NCBI GenBank assembly: GCA_027490215.1
Contig: JAIXYO010000032.1
Coordinates: 1-64,000, forward strand
Origin: Rubrivivax sp.
Lineage (GTDB): Bacteria > Pseudomonadota > Gammaproteobacteria > Burkholderiales > Burkholderiaceae_C
DNA length: 64,000 bases
Direction of reading: 5' to 3'
Shown here: piece by piece, positions 30,000 through 39,956 of the stretch
How positions within the stretch are numbered: the stretch's first letter is position 1
Layout: each line of letters begins with the position of its first letter
Translations under genes and position numbers: made by a program
Notes under the pieces: generated by a model
The model's database searches: none
Told to the model about the DNA's origin: nothing
Seen by the model: only the letters and a program-made list of their open reading frames with translations

Positions 30000-32906
30000 A
30001 TGCAAACACTCAACATCGCCCCTCGCGCCACCGCTTACCCCGTCGATGCGCCTAACGCGCCGACCACGGCGCCCTCGTCGACCTATGAGGCGTTTCACAT
30101 CATTCGCCGCAATGGCGCGGTCGTGCCTTTCGAGCCCAACAAGATTGCCGTTGCGTTGATGAAGGCCTTTCTGGCGGTGCACGGCACGCAGGGCGCTGCA
30201 TCGGCCAGCGTGCGCGAGACCGTCGATGGTCTGACCGAATCGGTCGTGCGCGCCTTGCTTCGCTCGCGTCCGGGTGGTGGCACCTTCCACATTGAGGACA
30301 TCCAGGATCAGGTCGAACTCGGCCTGATGCGTGGGGGGCATCACGAGGTCGCTCGTGCCTATGTGCTGTACCGCGAACGCCGGTCGCAGGAGCGCGCCAA
30401 GCAATCTATGCCGGTGGCGGCGAGCGAGTCGACCCTGACGGTGCTTGATGGTGGTCAGCGTGTGCCGCTTGAGTCGATCCATCTGCAGGCCATCGTGCAG
30501 GCGGCCTGCGAAGGTCTGGGAGCCGACGTTCGGGCTGAACCCATCCTCGCGGAGACACGCCGCAATCTGTACGACGGTGTGCCGATTGCCGAGGTGCACA
30601 AGGCGTCCATCCTGGCCGCCCGAACGCTGATCGAGAAAGACCCGGGCTACACCCGCGCCACAGCGCGGCTGCTGCTGCACACCATCCGCCGCGAGATCCT
30701 CGGCGAAGAGGTTTTGCAAGCCGATATGCGCACCCGCTATGCCGAGTATTTCGGCGGCTACATCAAGAAGGGCGTGCAGGCCGAATTGCTGGACGACAAG
30801 CTGCTGCAGTTCGATCTGGCGCGCCTGGGCGCGGCCTTGAACGCAGACCGTGACATGCAGTTCGACTACCTCGGCCTGCAGACGCTTTACGACCGCTATT
30901 TCCTGCACATCGACGAAGTTCGCATCGAGATGCCGCAAGCCTTTTTCATGCGTGTGGCGATGGGTCTGGCCCTGGGTGAGATCGACCGCGAAGCGCGTGC
31001 GATCGAGTTCTATGAGGTGCTGTCGAGCTTTGATTTCATGAGCAGCACGCCGACGCTGTTCAATGCCGGCACGCGCCGCTCGCAGCTGTCAAGCTGCTAC
31101 CTGACGACGGTGGCCGACGACCTCGATGGCATCTATGAAGCACTGAAGGAAAACGCGCTGCTGAGCAAGTTCGCTGGTGGCTTGGGCAACGACTGGACCA
31201 ATGTGCGCGCCCTCGGCAGCCACATCAAGGGCACCAATGGCAAGAGCCAGGGCGTGGTGCCGTTCCTGAAGGTGGTCAACGACACCGCAGTTGCAGTCAA
31301 TCAGGGTGGCAAGCGCAAGGGCGCAGTGTGTGCGTACCTGGAAACCTGGCACCTCGACATCGAGGAGTTCCTCGAGCTGCGCAAGAACACCGGTGACGAC
31401 CGCCGCCGCACGCCCGACATGAACACCGCCAACTGGATTCCTGATCTGTTCATGAAGCGGGTGATGGATGGCAGCGACTGGACGCTGTTCTCGCCGAGCA
31501 CCTGCCCGGACCTGCACGACAAGTTCGGCGCCGAGTTCGAGTCCGCCTACGTGGCCTACGAAGCGCGCGCAGCATCGGGGGACATCAAGCTGCACAAGAA
31601 GATCCCGGCGCGTGACCTGTGGCGCAAGATGCTGTCGATGCTGTTCGAGACCGGACACCCCTGGATCACCTTCAAGGACGCCTGCAATGTGCGTTCACCT
31701 CAGCAGCATGTGGGTGTCGTGCATTCGAGCAATCTGTGCACCGAGATCACGCTCAATACCAGCGCCACCGAGATCGCGGTGTGCAACCTGGGCTCGGTGA
31801 ATCTGGTGCACCACCTGATCGATGGCCCGAACGGCAAACAGATCGACCATGCGAAGCTGAAGCGCACCGTGGCCACCGCGATGCGCATGCTCGACAACGT
31901 GATCGACATCAACTACTACGCGGTGAAGAAGGCGCGCGACTCCAATCTGCGTCACCGCCCGGTGGGCCTCGGCATCATGGGCTTTCAGGACGCGCTGCAT
32001 GAATTGCGCGTGCCGTATGCGTCGCAGGCTGCCGTCGATTTTGCCGACCGCTCGATGGAGGCCGTCTGCTACCACGCCTATTGGGCGTCGACCGAGCTGG
32101 CGGCCGAGCGTGGTCGCTATTCGAGCTACCGCGGCTCCCTGTGGGACCGCGGCATCCTGCCGCTCGACTCTCTTGATCTGCTGGTGGAGGCCCGCGGTGA
32201 TGCGTCCTATGTCGATGTCGATCGCAGCAGCACGCTGGATTGGAATGCGCTGCGTGGCCGCATCGCCGAGCACGGCATGCGCAACTCCAACTGCGTCGCG
32301 ATTGCACCGACCGCGACCATCTCCAACATCATTGGTGTCAGCGCCTCGATCGAACCCTCCTTCAGCAACCTGTCAGTCAAGAACAATCTGTCGGGCGACT
32401 TCACGGTCATCAACGAGTACCTGGTGCGCGACCTCAAGCAGCTCAACCTGTGGGACGACGTGATGGTGATGGATCTGAAGCATTTCGACGGCTCGTTGCG
32501 CCGCATCGACCGGGTGCCCGAAGACCTCAAGGTGCTTTACGCCACCGCGTTCGAGATCGATACCGAGTGGCTGGTCGAGGCCGCTGCCCGTCGTCAGAAG
32601 TGGATCGATCAGGCGCAGTCGCTCAACATCTACATGGCCGGTGTGTCGGGCAAGAAGCTCGATGAAACCTACAAGCTGGCGTGGCTGCGCGGCTTGAAGA
32701 CCACGTATTACCTGCGCACGGTGGGGGCCACGCACGCCGAGAAATCGACGGTGAAGGCCGGGCAGCTCAATTCAGTGAGCAGCGGCTCCTCGGGCTCTGC
32801 ACAAGCTGCTGCAGCGATCCAGCAAGCCAAGCAGTCAAGCGCCGAAGCGGCCACCGATATCAAGTACTGCGCGATCGACAACCCCGACTGTGAAGCGTGC
32901 CAGTGA
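30000..32906 (+). CDS. nrdA: Class Ia ribonucleotide reductase, alpha subunit
   Basis: 968 residues from ATG 30000 (MQTLNIAPRATAYP), with AAAGG upstream. Two ATP-cone regions are visible (about 32-130, with VPFEPNKIAVALMKAFL, and a weaker second one at about 145-235), as in Pseudomonas NrdA. The catalytic core has the SSCYLTT, NLCTEITL and AVCNLGSVN cysteines and IAPTATISNIIG. The tail ends DNPDCEACQ, the redox-shuttling cysteine pair. It reduces ribonucleotides to deoxyribonucleotides with NrdB. Confidence 0.97.
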   Translation: MQTLNIAPRATAYPVDAPNAPTTAPSSTYEAFHIIRRNGAVVPFEPNKIAVALMKAFLAVHGTQGAASASVRETVDGLTESVVRALLRSRPGGGTFHIEDIQDQVELGLMRGGHHEVARAYVLYRERRSQERAKQSMPVAASESTLTVLDGGQRVPLESIHLQAIVQAACEGLGADVRAEPILAETRRNLYDGVPIAEVHKASILAARTLIEKDPGYTRATARLLLHTIRREILGEEVLQADMRTRYAEYFGGYIKKGVQAELLDDKLLQFDLARLGAALNADRDMQFDYLGLQTLYDRYFLHIDEVRIEMPQAFFMRVAMGLALGEIDREARAIEFYEVLSSFDFMSSTPTLFNAGTRRSQLSSCYLTTVADDLDGIYEALKENALLSKFAGGLGNDWTNVRALGSHIKGTNGKSQGVVPFLKVVNDTAVAVNQGGKRKGAVCAYLETWHLDIEEFLELRKNTGDDRRRTPDMNTANWIPDLFMKRVMDGSDWTLFSPSTCPDLHDKFGAEFESAYVAYEARAASGDIKLHKKIPARDLWRKMLSMLFETGHPWITFKDACNVRSPQQHVGVVHSSNLCTEITLNTSATEIAVCNLGSVNLVHHLIDGPNGKQIDHAKLKRTVATAMRMLDNVIDINYYAVKKARDSNLRHRPVGLGIMGFQDALHELRVPYASQAAVDFADRSMEAVCYHAYWASTELAAERGRYSSYRGSLWDRGILPLDSLDLLVEARGDASYVDVDRSSTLDWNALRGRIAEHGMRNSNCVAIAPTATISNIIGVSASIEPSFSNLSVKNNLSGDFTVINEYLVRDLKQLNLWDDVMVMDLKHFDGSLRRIDRVPEDLKVLYATAFEIDTEWLVEAAARRQKWIDQAQSLNIYMAGVSGKKLDETYKLAWLRGLKTTYYLRTVGATHAEKSTVKAGQLNSVSSGSSGSAQAAAAIQQAKQSSAEAATDIKYCAIDNPDCEACQ

Positions 32907-33037
32907 GGCGACCGCGCCCTTGACGTGCGCGCCGCTGCACATTGATCAACGATGTGCGTGGCGCTCGCCCATGGAATGAGCGACGCTGCCGCGCAACAAA
33001 GAACTTCTATGCGCGGTCCTGTCTGACAGGTAATGCT

Positions 33038-33065
33038 TTGTTTTTTCCGATATCGCTCGGATAAT
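33038..33065 (+). promoter_or_regulatory. Possible separate nrdB promoter
   Basis: TTGTTT (33038-33043), 16 bases, GATAAT (33060-33065) lies 22 bases before the nrdB ATG, in the 181-base gap after nrdA. No NrdR-like box is seen here. It would allow nrdB to be transcribed on its own; the gap holds no gene. Confidence 0.45.
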
Positions 33066-33087
33066 CAATATTGACTGGAAATCCATC

Positions 33088-34287
33088 ATGCTGGTTTGGG
33101 AAGAAGAAATTAAATCACCGATGCTGCCTCCGGCTGCCTTTGCCAAGCCGCGGGTTCCTGACGACATTCAAAGCCCGCTTGGCGACATGGCCGGTTTCGT
33201 CGCCAAGGCATCCCCGGCGTCCATTTTTGACGGTGCCATTCACACATCTGCAGACAAACCCGTTGAAACCCGTCGCGTAGTCGCTGCCGACAAGCGCATC
33301 ATCAACGGCCGCACCGATGTCAACCAATTGGTTCCGTTCAAGTACAAATGGGCTTGGGAAAAGTATCTCGCCACTTGCGCAAACCACTGGATGCCTCAAG
33401 AGGTCAACATGTCACGTGACATTGCGACCTGGAAGGATCCCAACGGCCTGACCGATGACGAGCGCCGCATCATCATGCGGAATCTCGGGTTTTTCGTGAC
33501 CGCAGATTCTCTGGCCGCCAACAACATCGTTCTCGGAACCTATCGCCACATCACCGCGCCCGAATGCCGGCAGTTTTTGCTGAGGCAGGCTTTCGAAGAG
33601 GCCATCCATACCCACGCTTACCAATACATCGTCGAATCGCTGGGTTTGGACGAAGCTGAAATCTTCAATGCCTATCACGAGGTCCAGTCCATCCGTGACA
33701 AGGACGAGTTCCTGATCCCCTTCATCGAGGCGATCATGGATCCGAACTTCAACACCGGCACGCACGAGACCGACCAGACACTGCTCAAATCGCTGATCGT
33801 TTTCGCCTGTCTGATGGAAGGCTTGTTCTTTTACGTTGGGTTCACCCAGATTCTGGCGCTCGGCCGTCAGAACCGGATGACTGGCGCTTCAACCCAGTAT
33901 CAGTACATCCTGCGCGATGAATCGATGCATTGCAATTTCGGCATCGACCTCATCAACCAGATCAAACTGGAAAATCCGCTGCTGTGGACGGCGCAGTTCA
34001 AGGCTGAAATCAAGGCCCTTTTCATGCAAGCAGTGGAACTCGAATATCGTTACGCTGAAGATACGATGCCGCGCGGTGTGCTCGGCATGAATGCGTCGAT
34101 GTTCAAGGGTTATTTGCGCTACATCGCCAACCGACGTGCCACCCAAATCGGCTTGGACGCACTCTTTCCGAACGAAGAAAACCCGTTTCCCTGGATGAGC
34201 GAGATGATCGATCTGAAGAAGGAAACCAATTTTTTCGAAGGCCGTGTCACCGAGTATCAGTCCGGTGGCGCACTGTCATGGGATTGA
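33088..34287 (+). CDS. nrdB: Ribonucleotide reductase, beta (radical) subunit
   Basis: 399 residues. Iron ligands are recognisable: Asp in [11 protein letters not shown], Glu and His in EEAIHTHAY, Glu in CLMEGLFFY, and Glu and His in [10 protein letters not shown]. The tyrosine after EAIHTHA is the radical tyrosine position. It supplies the radical to NrdA. The start [13 protein letters not shown] follows GGAAA at a suitable distance. Confidence 0.97.
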   Translation: MLVWEEEIKSPMLPPAAFAKPRVPDDIQSPLGDMAGFVAKASPASIFDGAIHTSADKPVETRRVVAADKRIINGRTDVNQLVPFKYKWAWEKYLATCANHWMPQEVNMSRDIATWKDPNGLTDDERRIIMRNLGFFVTADSLAANNIVLGTYRHITAPECRQFLLRQAFEEAIHTHAYQYIVESLGLDEAEIFNAYHEVQSIRDKDEFLIPFIEAIMDPNFNTGTHETDQTLLKSLIVFACLMEGLFFYVGFTQILALGRQNRMTGASTQYQYILRDESMHCNFGIDLINQIKLENPLLWTAQFKAEIKALFMQAVELEYRYAEDTMPRGVLGMNASMFKGYLRYIANRRATQIGLDALFPNEENPFPWMSEMIDLKKETNFFEGRVTEYQSGGALSWD

Positions 34288-34291
34288 AAAG

Positions 34292-34329
34292 CGTCTTACC
34301 GATGCGCCACTTGGGGTGTGAGTAAGACG
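34292..34329. repeat. Inverted repeat just after nrdB
   Basis: CGTCTTAC (34292-34299) and GTAAGACG (34322-34329) form a perfect 8-bp dyad around a 22-base loop that can itself pair partly. There is no T run, so it is more likely an mRNA end-stabilising structure or a weak terminator than a classical terminator. The rest of 34330-34500 holds nothing I can name. Confidence 0.45.
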
Positions 34330-34500
34330 ATCAAGATTTGCAAACTGGAAGCGGTCGACGCAGAAGCGGCATCTCCGGTTTGATACCCGATTCACCGCAC
34401 CGAGGCGCCCATCAAGGCAGTTTTCGGGTGGTGAATAACTGTTCGGTACCGATCATCGATGGCCGGACAGTGTTTCTTTAACTTGATCAAGGAGAATGTA

Positions 34501-34953
34501 ATGGCAACTGCGAAGAAGGCCGCCCCGGCCAAGAAGGCTGCTCCTGCGAAGAAGGCAGCACCTGCGAAGAAGGCAGCACCTGCGAAGAAGGCAGCACCTG
34601 CGAAGAAGGCAGCGCCTGCGAAGAAGGCAGCACCTGCGAAGAAGGCAGCGCCTGCGAAGAAGGCAGCACCTGCGAAGAAGGCAGCACCTGCGAAGAAGGC
34701 AGCACCTGCGAAGAAGGCAGCACCTGCGAAGAAAGCAGCACCTGCGAAGAAGGCAGCTCCAAAGAAGGTTGCGAAGAAGGCCGCGGCACCTGCCAAGAAG
34801 GCTGCTGCTCCCAAGGCGCCTGCGAAGAAGGCTGCTGCGAAGAAGGCGCCCGCTACCCCAGCCCCTGCGGCGGCCAAACCGGCCGCTCCCGCTGCGAAGA
34901 CATCACTCAGCCCCCAGGCTGCGTGGCCGTTTCCGACAGGTACCAAGCCTTGA
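34501..34953 (+). CDS. Histone H1-like DNA-binding protein, Lys/Ala/Pro repeats
   Basis: 150 residues from ATG 34501, preceded by AAGGAG. Residues 5-82 are 13 copies of KKAAPA, followed by irregular Lys/Ala/Pro sequence and a non-repetitive tail TSLSPQAAWPFPTGTKP. Such proteins (AlgP/HC2-like) bind DNA through lysines and compact it. The conserved tail shows the frame is real. A strong terminator follows. The long open frame on the other strand is a by-product of the repeats. Confidence 0.92.
   Translation: MATAKKAAPAKKAAPAKKAAPAKKAAPAKKAAPAKKAAPAKKAAPAKKAAPAKKAAPAKKAAPAKKAAPAKKAAPAKKAAPAKKAAPKKVAKKAAAPAKKAAAPKAPAKKAAAKKAPATPAPAAAKPAAPAAKTSLSPQAAWPFPTGTKP
34513..34746 (+). repeat. Thirteen tandem 18-bp repeats inside the H1-like gene
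   Basis: The unit is AAGAAGGCAGCACCTGCG, encoding KKAAPA, repeated in phase 13 times. Copies are almost identical at synonymous sites: the first one or two use GCC/CCG/GCT variants and a few use GCG for GCA or AAA for AAG. This points to recent expansion or gene conversion; copy number is expected to vary between strains without frameshift. Confidence 0.95.
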
Positions 34954-34992
34954 TGCGAAGGTCCGCACCATGCGGGCTTTCACCGTCAAATC

Positions 34993-35017
34993 AACCCGGC
35001 TTCGGCCGGGTTTTTTT
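34993..35017 (+). terminator. Rho-independent terminator of the H1-like gene
   Basis: AACCCGGC-TTCG-GCCGGGTT with a stable TTCG loop is followed by a T run (TTTTTTT at 35011-35017). It is a textbook terminator on the plus strand, 40 bases after the stop. Confidence 0.95.
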
Positions 35018-35043
35018 ATGGCCTGAACGACATCCTCAATCGC

Positions 35044-35949
35044 TCAAAGCCCAAGCGATACCCGATCGATGACGTGGTTCTGTCCTCCGCGGCAGGCGAT
35101 CTTCAGGGCGCCGATGCGGTTGCCCAGTTCGACACAGCGGCGCAGAGACCAGCCGCGCTCCAACCCGAAAAGCAGCGCACCACGAAAGGCGTCGCCACAG
35201 CCGGTCGGATCGACCACTTCGGTGGCGGCCACGCCGGCCACGTGGGTGCGCTGGCCCTGCTCCCAGACATCGCAGCCGTCAGCGCCCAGCGTGACGAAGA
35301 CACCCGCGAGGTGTGAGCTCGACAGCGATTCGAGGCTCTCACCCGTGCGGTCACACAGCATGCGCGCCTCGTAGTCATTGACTGCGACCCAGCGTGCCTG
35401 GGACACGAAGCGCTTGAGCTCAACGCCATCAAACATCGGCAAGCCTTGGCCGGGATCAAAGACGAAAGGGATGCCCGCTGCTGACAGCTGCGTGGCGTGC
35501 TCAAGCATCGCATCGCGTCCGTCGGGCGCGATGATGGCGATGCGAATGTCGCTGCGTCTTGGCACGGGCGCTTGCTGTGCTGACTGCATTGCGCCCGGAT
35601 GGAAAGCTGTGATCTGGTTGTTGCTGCTGTCAGTGATGATGATGGCCTGCGCCGTGAAGCTGTCCCCGATGCTGGTGATGTGCTCGGTGCTGACACCCCA
35701 GGACTGCAAGCGCTGCAGGTACTCGCCGCCGTCGCTGCCAAGTGCCGCCAGGACCAGCGGCTCACCGCCGAGTTGACTCAGGGTGTAGGCAATGTTGCCG
35801 GCGCAACCGCCGAACTCTCGCCGCAGGGTCGGCACGAGGAAAGATACGTTCAGGATGTGGACCTGTTCGGGCAGGATCTGCTCGGCGAAGCGGCCCGGAA
35901 AGGTGGTGATGGTGTCGAAGGCGAGAGAGCCGCAGATCAAGGCAGGCAT
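35044..35949 (-). CDS. PfkB-family sugar/nucleoside kinase
   Basis: 301 residues from ATG 35949 (MPALICGSLAFDTITTFPGRF). The family features are GGCAGNIAYTLSQLGG near the N terminus and the anion-hole/catalytic motif VVDPTGCGDAFRGALLFG near the C terminus, with Asp as catalytic base. Sequence and the short N-terminal lid resemble adenosine-kinase-like members, but the substrate cannot be decided. It is the last gene of the aroQ-accB-accC-prmA-DUF3426 run. Confidence 0.88.
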   Translation of the reverse strand: MPALICGSLAFDTITTFPGRFAEQILPEQVHILNVSFLVPTLRREFGGCAGNIAYTLSQLGGEPLVLAALGSDGGEYLQRLQSWGVSTEHITSIGDSFTAQAIIITDSSNNQITAFHPGAMQSAQQAPVPRRSDIRIAIIAPDGRDAMLEHATQLSAAGIPFVFDPGQGLPMFDGVELKRFVSQARWVAVNDYEARMLCDRTGESLESLSSSHLAGVFVTLGADGCDVWEQGQRTHVAGVAATEVVDPTGCGDAFRGALLFGLERGWSLRRCVELGNRIGALKIACRGGQNHVIDRVSLGL

Positions 35950-36000
35950 GGGTGCTCCAGGGGATGGTGACAAGGCTGACCGGCGCGCAGGCCAGCGCGA

Positions 36001-37080
36001 TCAGGGGTAGAAAACTTCGACGGTATAGCCGGTGACGCGACCGCCGTTGACCTGAAACCGCAGCGACAACGGGGTGTCGACTCCAGGCGCCAAGCGTGCA
36101 TCGCTGACGCCGAAGTCAGCGGGCGACAGCGACCGCCGCGCGACCAGCTCGCCATCGGAGCCGGTCAGACTCAAGTCGATCGACGGCATTGCAATGGCCC
36201 ACTCACCACGGTTACGCAGCGTGATGGCCAAGCGCATGGCGGGTGCTTCGGGGGCAGGCGCAGATGCGGCATCGTCTGGTGTTGGCGCAGGGGCTTGGCT
36301 CTGAGTCAGGGCGGTGTTTTCGATGCTCACATCTGTGATCCGCTGCAGTGTGTCGATGCGGCAGCGAGTGATTTCGCAAAAGCCCTGTAGCCAGGGCAGT
36401 GCGCCGGGATGCTGCGCCGCAATCACCTGCCGGAAGTGATAGATCACTTGCGTCCCGAGCACCAGCGCTGCCAAAGCGACAAGGCCCCACAACATCCGGC
36501 GGACAGGTGGTTGCTGCCACCGTTCGCTGCGCTGGGCTTGCTGCAGGAAAGCGGGCGTGACTTCGGCAGGTGCCTCCGTGTCCACGGAAGACGGTCTGGC
36601 ATCACCGTCGCTGAACGCTGCGAGGGCGGGTTCACGCGACATTGCAGGGTCCGGCGCGCTGTCATCCAGCGTGTCCTGCGCGTCGGCATGGGTACCTGTG
36701 TGCACATCGGACTCGGGAACCACGGGTTCCTCGGTCGCAGCCATCTCCGATGAACGGGCTATCGGCTCGCTATGAGTCCACCCCTGAGGCTCAGCGTCCT
36801 GTATCGCCGAGGCTTGCGCATCCTCGGCGCCATCGCGAGTGAGTGATGCCGTGTCCGCCAGGCCGTTGTTGTCCTGCTCTGCAACGGGGTCAGGATGGGT
36901 TACCTCTTGCGGCGCCTGCCAGGGCGGAGGGGCCTCGTTGTCGAGATCGAAAAGGCTCTCCTGCGCATTGAACACCGTCTGGCAGCGCCCGCAGCGCACC
37001 CAACCGTCGGACACTTTCAGTTGGTCCTGGACCACCCGGAACATGGTGCCGCAAGCAGTGCAACGGGTGGCCAGATTCAT
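36001..37080 (-). CDS. Zinc-ribbon membrane protein (MJ0042 / DUF3426)
   Basis: 359 residues. The N-terminal zinc ribbon has CTAC and CGRC pairs in RCTACGTMFRV and VRCGRCQTVF. An acidic, low-complexity middle (40-190) is followed by a single membrane segment (MLWGLVALAALVLGTQVIYHF) and a C-terminal DUF3426 domain with ALTLRNRG-like beta sequence (AITLRNRGEWAIAMPSIDL). The topology suggests the ribbon is cytoplasmic and DUF3426 periplasmic. Function is unknown; the position after prmA is conserved in betaproteobacteria. Confidence 0.88.
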   Translation of the reverse strand: MNLATRCTACGTMFRVVQDQLKVSDGWVRCGRCQTVFNAQESLFDLDNEAPPPWQAPQEVTHPDPVAEQDNNGLADTASLTRDGAEDAQASAIQDAEPQGWTHSEPIARSSEMAATEEPVVPESDVHTGTHADAQDTLDDSAPDPAMSREPALAAFSDGDARPSSVDTEAPAEVTPAFLQQAQRSERWQQPPVRRMLWGLVALAALVLGTQVIYHFRQVIAAQHPGALPWLQGFCEITRCRIDTLQRITDVSIENTALTQSQAPAPTPDDAASAPAPEAPAMRLAITLRNRGEWAIAMPSIDLSLTGSDGELVARRSLSPADFGVSDARLAPGVDTPLSLRFQVNGGRVTGYTVEVFYP

Positions 37081-37116
37081 CTTGGAATGATGCCACGCGT
37101 GCTGCTGAAAAATGCT

Positions 37117-38019
37117 TCAAGCCGGCCGGCTGGCGGTCATCAGGATCCAGCCGTCTTCCGCATCGCTGACCTCAAGCGTCAGCCATGGGAGATAAGCCTC
37201 GATCAGTTCGTCGGCTTGCCGATCAAGGATACCGGCCAAGACGAGATGGCCACCGCCTTGCACATGGCCGCACAGCAAAGGCGCCAGCAACTTCAGTGGC
37301 GTGGCCAGGATGTTGGCCAGTACAAGCGGATAGGCGCCGTCCGCGAGCTCGGGCAGGCCTGTCCGCAGGTGCACGCCATTGGCTGTCGCGTTTTCCATGG
37401 TGGCCTGAACGGCTGCTGGATCGATGTCAACCGCGTCGACGTTGAACGCGCCATGCAGCGCTGCGCCGATCGCCAGGATGCCTGAGCCGCAACCATAGTC
37501 GAGCACGCGCGACCAGTGCCCCGCGCGTTCAGCCGCATGGTTCGCGATCCAGCGCAAACACATCCGCGTTGTCGGGTGGGTTCCGGTACCAAATGCCATG
37601 CCGGGGTCGAGCCGGATGACTTTCTGTGCTTCGGCCGGTGCCTCGTGCCAGCTGGGCACGACCCAGAACGTCGGTGTGACCGGTACCGGCGTGAACTGCG
37701 ACTGCGTGAGTCGAACCCAGTCCTGATCGACCAGTTCGCTGATGCACTGCAACTGCACCGCAGCTGCCCAATCCTGTGCCAGCAGCGTGTCGCTGGCCTC
37801 CTGTGCCGCGGCCTCGGAATCGAACAATGCCTTGACGATGGAGCGGTCCCAGCCGCCACGCGGTGCCGGCATGCCCGGCTCACCGAACAGCGCGCGCTCG
37901 GCGTCGGTGTTCGCGTCGGCGTCTTCCACTGACACCGACAGCGCGCCCAGCTCGTCCATCAGCGCATCGGAGACCGCTTCGGCCTCGTCCTGCGGGCACA
38001 GCAGCAGCAGCTCGACCAT
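37117..38019 (-). CDS. prmA: Ribosomal protein L11 methyltransferase
   Basis: 300 residues. The N-terminal substrate-recognition domain begins MVELLLLCPQDEAEAVSDAL; the SAM domain has GMAFGTGTHPTTRMCL, VLDYGCGSGILAIGAA and the NILATPL motif. It trimethylates lysines and the N terminus of L11. It follows accC by 15 bases, the usual betaproteobacterial arrangement. Confidence 0.97.
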   Translation of the reverse strand: MVELLLLCPQDEAEAVSDALMDELGALSVSVEDADANTDAERALFGEPGMPAPRGGWDRSIVKALFDSEAAAQEASDTLLAQDWAAAVQLQCISELVDQDWVRLTQSQFTPVPVTPTFWVVPSWHEAPAEAQKVIRLDPGMAFGTGTHPTTRMCLRWIANHAAERAGHWSRVLDYGCGSGILAIGAALHGAFNVDAVDIDPAAVQATMENATANGVHLRTGLPELADGAYPLVLANILATPLKLLAPLLCGHVQGGGHLVLAGILDRQADELIEAYLPWLTLEVSDAEDGWILMTASRPA

Positions 38020-38034
38020 GTCAGTTCGCCAAGG

Positions 38035-39387
38035 TCAGCGCTGCTTGCGATCGCTCATCCACCCTTCGAGGTAGTGGATGTTGGTGCCGCCCTCGATGAA
38101 CTTCGCATCGGCCATCAGCTCGCGGTGCAAAGGGATGTTGGTCGAGATGCCTTCGATCACCGTCTCCGACAGCGCGATGCGCATGCGCGCCAGCGCCTGA
38201 TCGCGGGTGTCGCCATGGACGATGATCTTGCCAATCATCGAGTCGTAGTTCGGCGGCACGTAGTAGTTGGTGTACGCGTGCGAATCGACCCGAACTCCCG
38301 GCCCACCCGGCGGGTGCCAGGTGGTGATGCGGCCGGGCGACGGGGTGAACTTGTAGGGGTCTTCGGCGTTGATTCGGCATTCGATCGAATGGCCACGGCA
38401 CTCGATCTGCCGCTGCGTGAACGGCAGTTTTTCCATGGCTGCGACGCGGATCTGCATCTGCACGATGTCGATGCCGGTCACCAGCTCGGTCACCGGATGC
38501 TCGACCTGCACGCGGGTGTTCATCTCGATGAAGAAGAACTCGCCGTTCTCGTACAAAAACTCGAAGGTGCCGGCGCCGCGGTAACCGATCTTCTTGCAGG
38601 CCGCGGCACAGCGTTCGCCAATTCGCTCAATGATCCGGCGCGGAATGCCCGGTGCCGGCGCTTCCTCGATGATCTTCTGGTGGCGGCGCTGCATTGAGCA
38701 GTCGCGATCGCCCAGCCACACCGCGTTGCGATGCTGGTCGGCCATCACCTGGATCTCGATGTGGCGCGGGTTCTCGAGGAACTTCTCCATGTACACCGCC
38801 GGGTTGCCGAAAGCGGCACCCGCTTCGCTGCGCGTGGTCTGCACCGCGTGGAGCAGTGCTGCCTCGGTGTGAACCACCCGCATCCCGCGCCCGCCGCCTC
38901 CGCCTGCGGCCTTGATGATCACCGGGTAGCCGATCGCCCGCGCGGTGCGCACGATCTCGCGTGGGTCCTCACCCAGCGCGCCTTCTCCGCCGGGTACGCA
39001 CGGCACGCCCGACTTGATCATCGCCTGCTTGGCCGACACCTTGTCCCCCATCATGCGGATGCACTCGGGCGTAGGGCCGATGAAGGTGAATCCGCTGCGC
39101 TCGACGCGCTCGGCGAAGTCGGCGTTCTCGGACAGGAAACCATACCCGGGGTGAATCGCCTCGGCGTCGGTGACCTCGGCGGTCGAGATGATCGCCGGCA
39201 TGTTCAGGTAGCTCTGGCTCGAAGCTGCCGGTCCGATGCACACGGCCTCGTCGGCGAGCTTCACGTACTTCGCGTCGCGGTCAGCCTCGGAGTAGACGAC
39301 GACCGATTGGATGCCGAGTTCGCGACAGGCGCGCTGGATCCGCAGGGCGATCTCACCTCTGTTTGCAATCAGTATTTTCTTAAACAT
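38035..39387 (-). CDS. accC: Acetyl-CoA carboxylase, biotin carboxylase subunit
   Basis: 450 residues from ATG 39387 ([17 protein letters not shown]). ATP-grasp features include the glycine-rich [13 protein letters not shown], the [14 protein letters not shown] segment and [14 protein letters not shown]. It carboxylates the biotin of AccB using ATP and bicarbonate, the first half-reaction of fatty acid synthesis. accB lies 13 bases upstream. Confidence 0.99.
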   Translation of the reverse strand: MFKKILIANRGEIALRIQRACRELGIQSVVVYSEADRDAKYVKLADEAVCIGPAASSQSYLNMPAIISTAEVTDAEAIHPGYGFLSENADFAERVERSGFTFIGPTPECIRMMGDKVSAKQAMIKSGVPCVPGGEGALGEDPREIVRTARAIGYPVIIKAAGGGGGRGMRVVHTEAALLHAVQTTRSEAGAAFGNPAVYMEKFLENPRHIEIQVMADQHRNAVWLGDRDCSMQRRHQKIIEEAPAPGIPRRIIERIGERCAAACKKIGYRGAGTFEFLYENGEFFFIEMNTRVQVEHPVTELVTGIDIVQMQIRVAAMEKLPFTQRQIECRGHSIECRINAEDPYKFTPSPGRITTWHPPGGPGVRVDSHAYTNYYVPPNYDSMIGKIIVHGDTRDQALARMRIALSETVIEGISTNIPLHRELMADAKFIEGGTNIHYLEGWMSDRKQR

Positions 39388-39400
39388 CAAACGGCCTGCA

Positions 39401-39850
39401 TCACTCGACGATGAACAGAGGTTGACCGTATTCCACCGCCTGGCCGTTCTCGCACAGGATGCGGGTGATCCGGCCCGAGTGGTCTGCCTCGATCTCGTTC
39501 ATGATCTTCATCGCTTCGATGATGCAGACCGCTTCGCCTTCCTTGACCTCGGAGCCGATGTCGACCAGCGGCTTGCCGCCGGGGCTCGACGAGCGGTAGA
39601 ACGTGCCCACCATCGGTGATTTGACGGTGTGTCCGGTCGCGACGACCTCGGCGGCGATCGGGGCTGGGGGCGGTGTCACGTCGGCGGCGACCGGGCGAGC
39701 CGGCGGTGGCGCGATCACATAGCTCGGCGCGGTGGCGTGTGGGTCCGCCTTGACGATACGCACCTTGCCATCGGCTTCGGTGATTTCGAGTTCAGAGATG
39801 TTCGATTCGGACACCAGGTCGATCAGTGTCTTCAGTTTGCGCAGGTCCAT
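39401..39850 (-). CDS. accB: Biotin carboxyl carrier protein of acetyl-CoA carboxylase
   Basis: 149 residues from ATG 39850 ([17 protein letters not shown]). A Pro/Ala-rich linker (about 50-75) joins to the biotinyl domain with [10 protein letters not shown] and the biotin-carrying lysine in [13 protein letters not shown]. It carries carboxybiotin between AccC and the AccAD transferase. The 106 bases before it, to aroQ, hold no gene and may contain its promoter. Confidence 0.98.
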   Translation of the reverse strand: MDLRKLKTLIDLVSESNISELEITEADGKVRIVKADPHATAPSYVIAPPPARPVAADVTPPPAPIAAEVVATGHTVKSPMVGTFYRSSSPGGKPLVDIGSEVKEGEAVCIIEAMKIMNEIEADHSGRITRILCENGQAVEYGQPLFIVE

Positions 39851-39956
39851 GTAGGAGGGCTCCAACAGGTGACGGGGGGATGTGGGCGAGCAGGACGAGG
39901 AGGCGGTGGCGCCGATACGGTCGAAGCGCGCTTCGACCCAGGCATCGGCGTAGCGC

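Noticed and set aside
34513-34746. Regular repeats that might suggest a CRISPR array
   Set aside because: Repeats are contiguous 18-bp units without spacers and encode a Lys/Ala/Pro protein.
34392-34946. A 184-residue open frame on the minus strand rich in FFAGAA repeats
   Set aside because: It is the antisense reading of the KKAAPA repeat gene, which has a ribosome-binding site, conserved tail and terminator on the plus strand.
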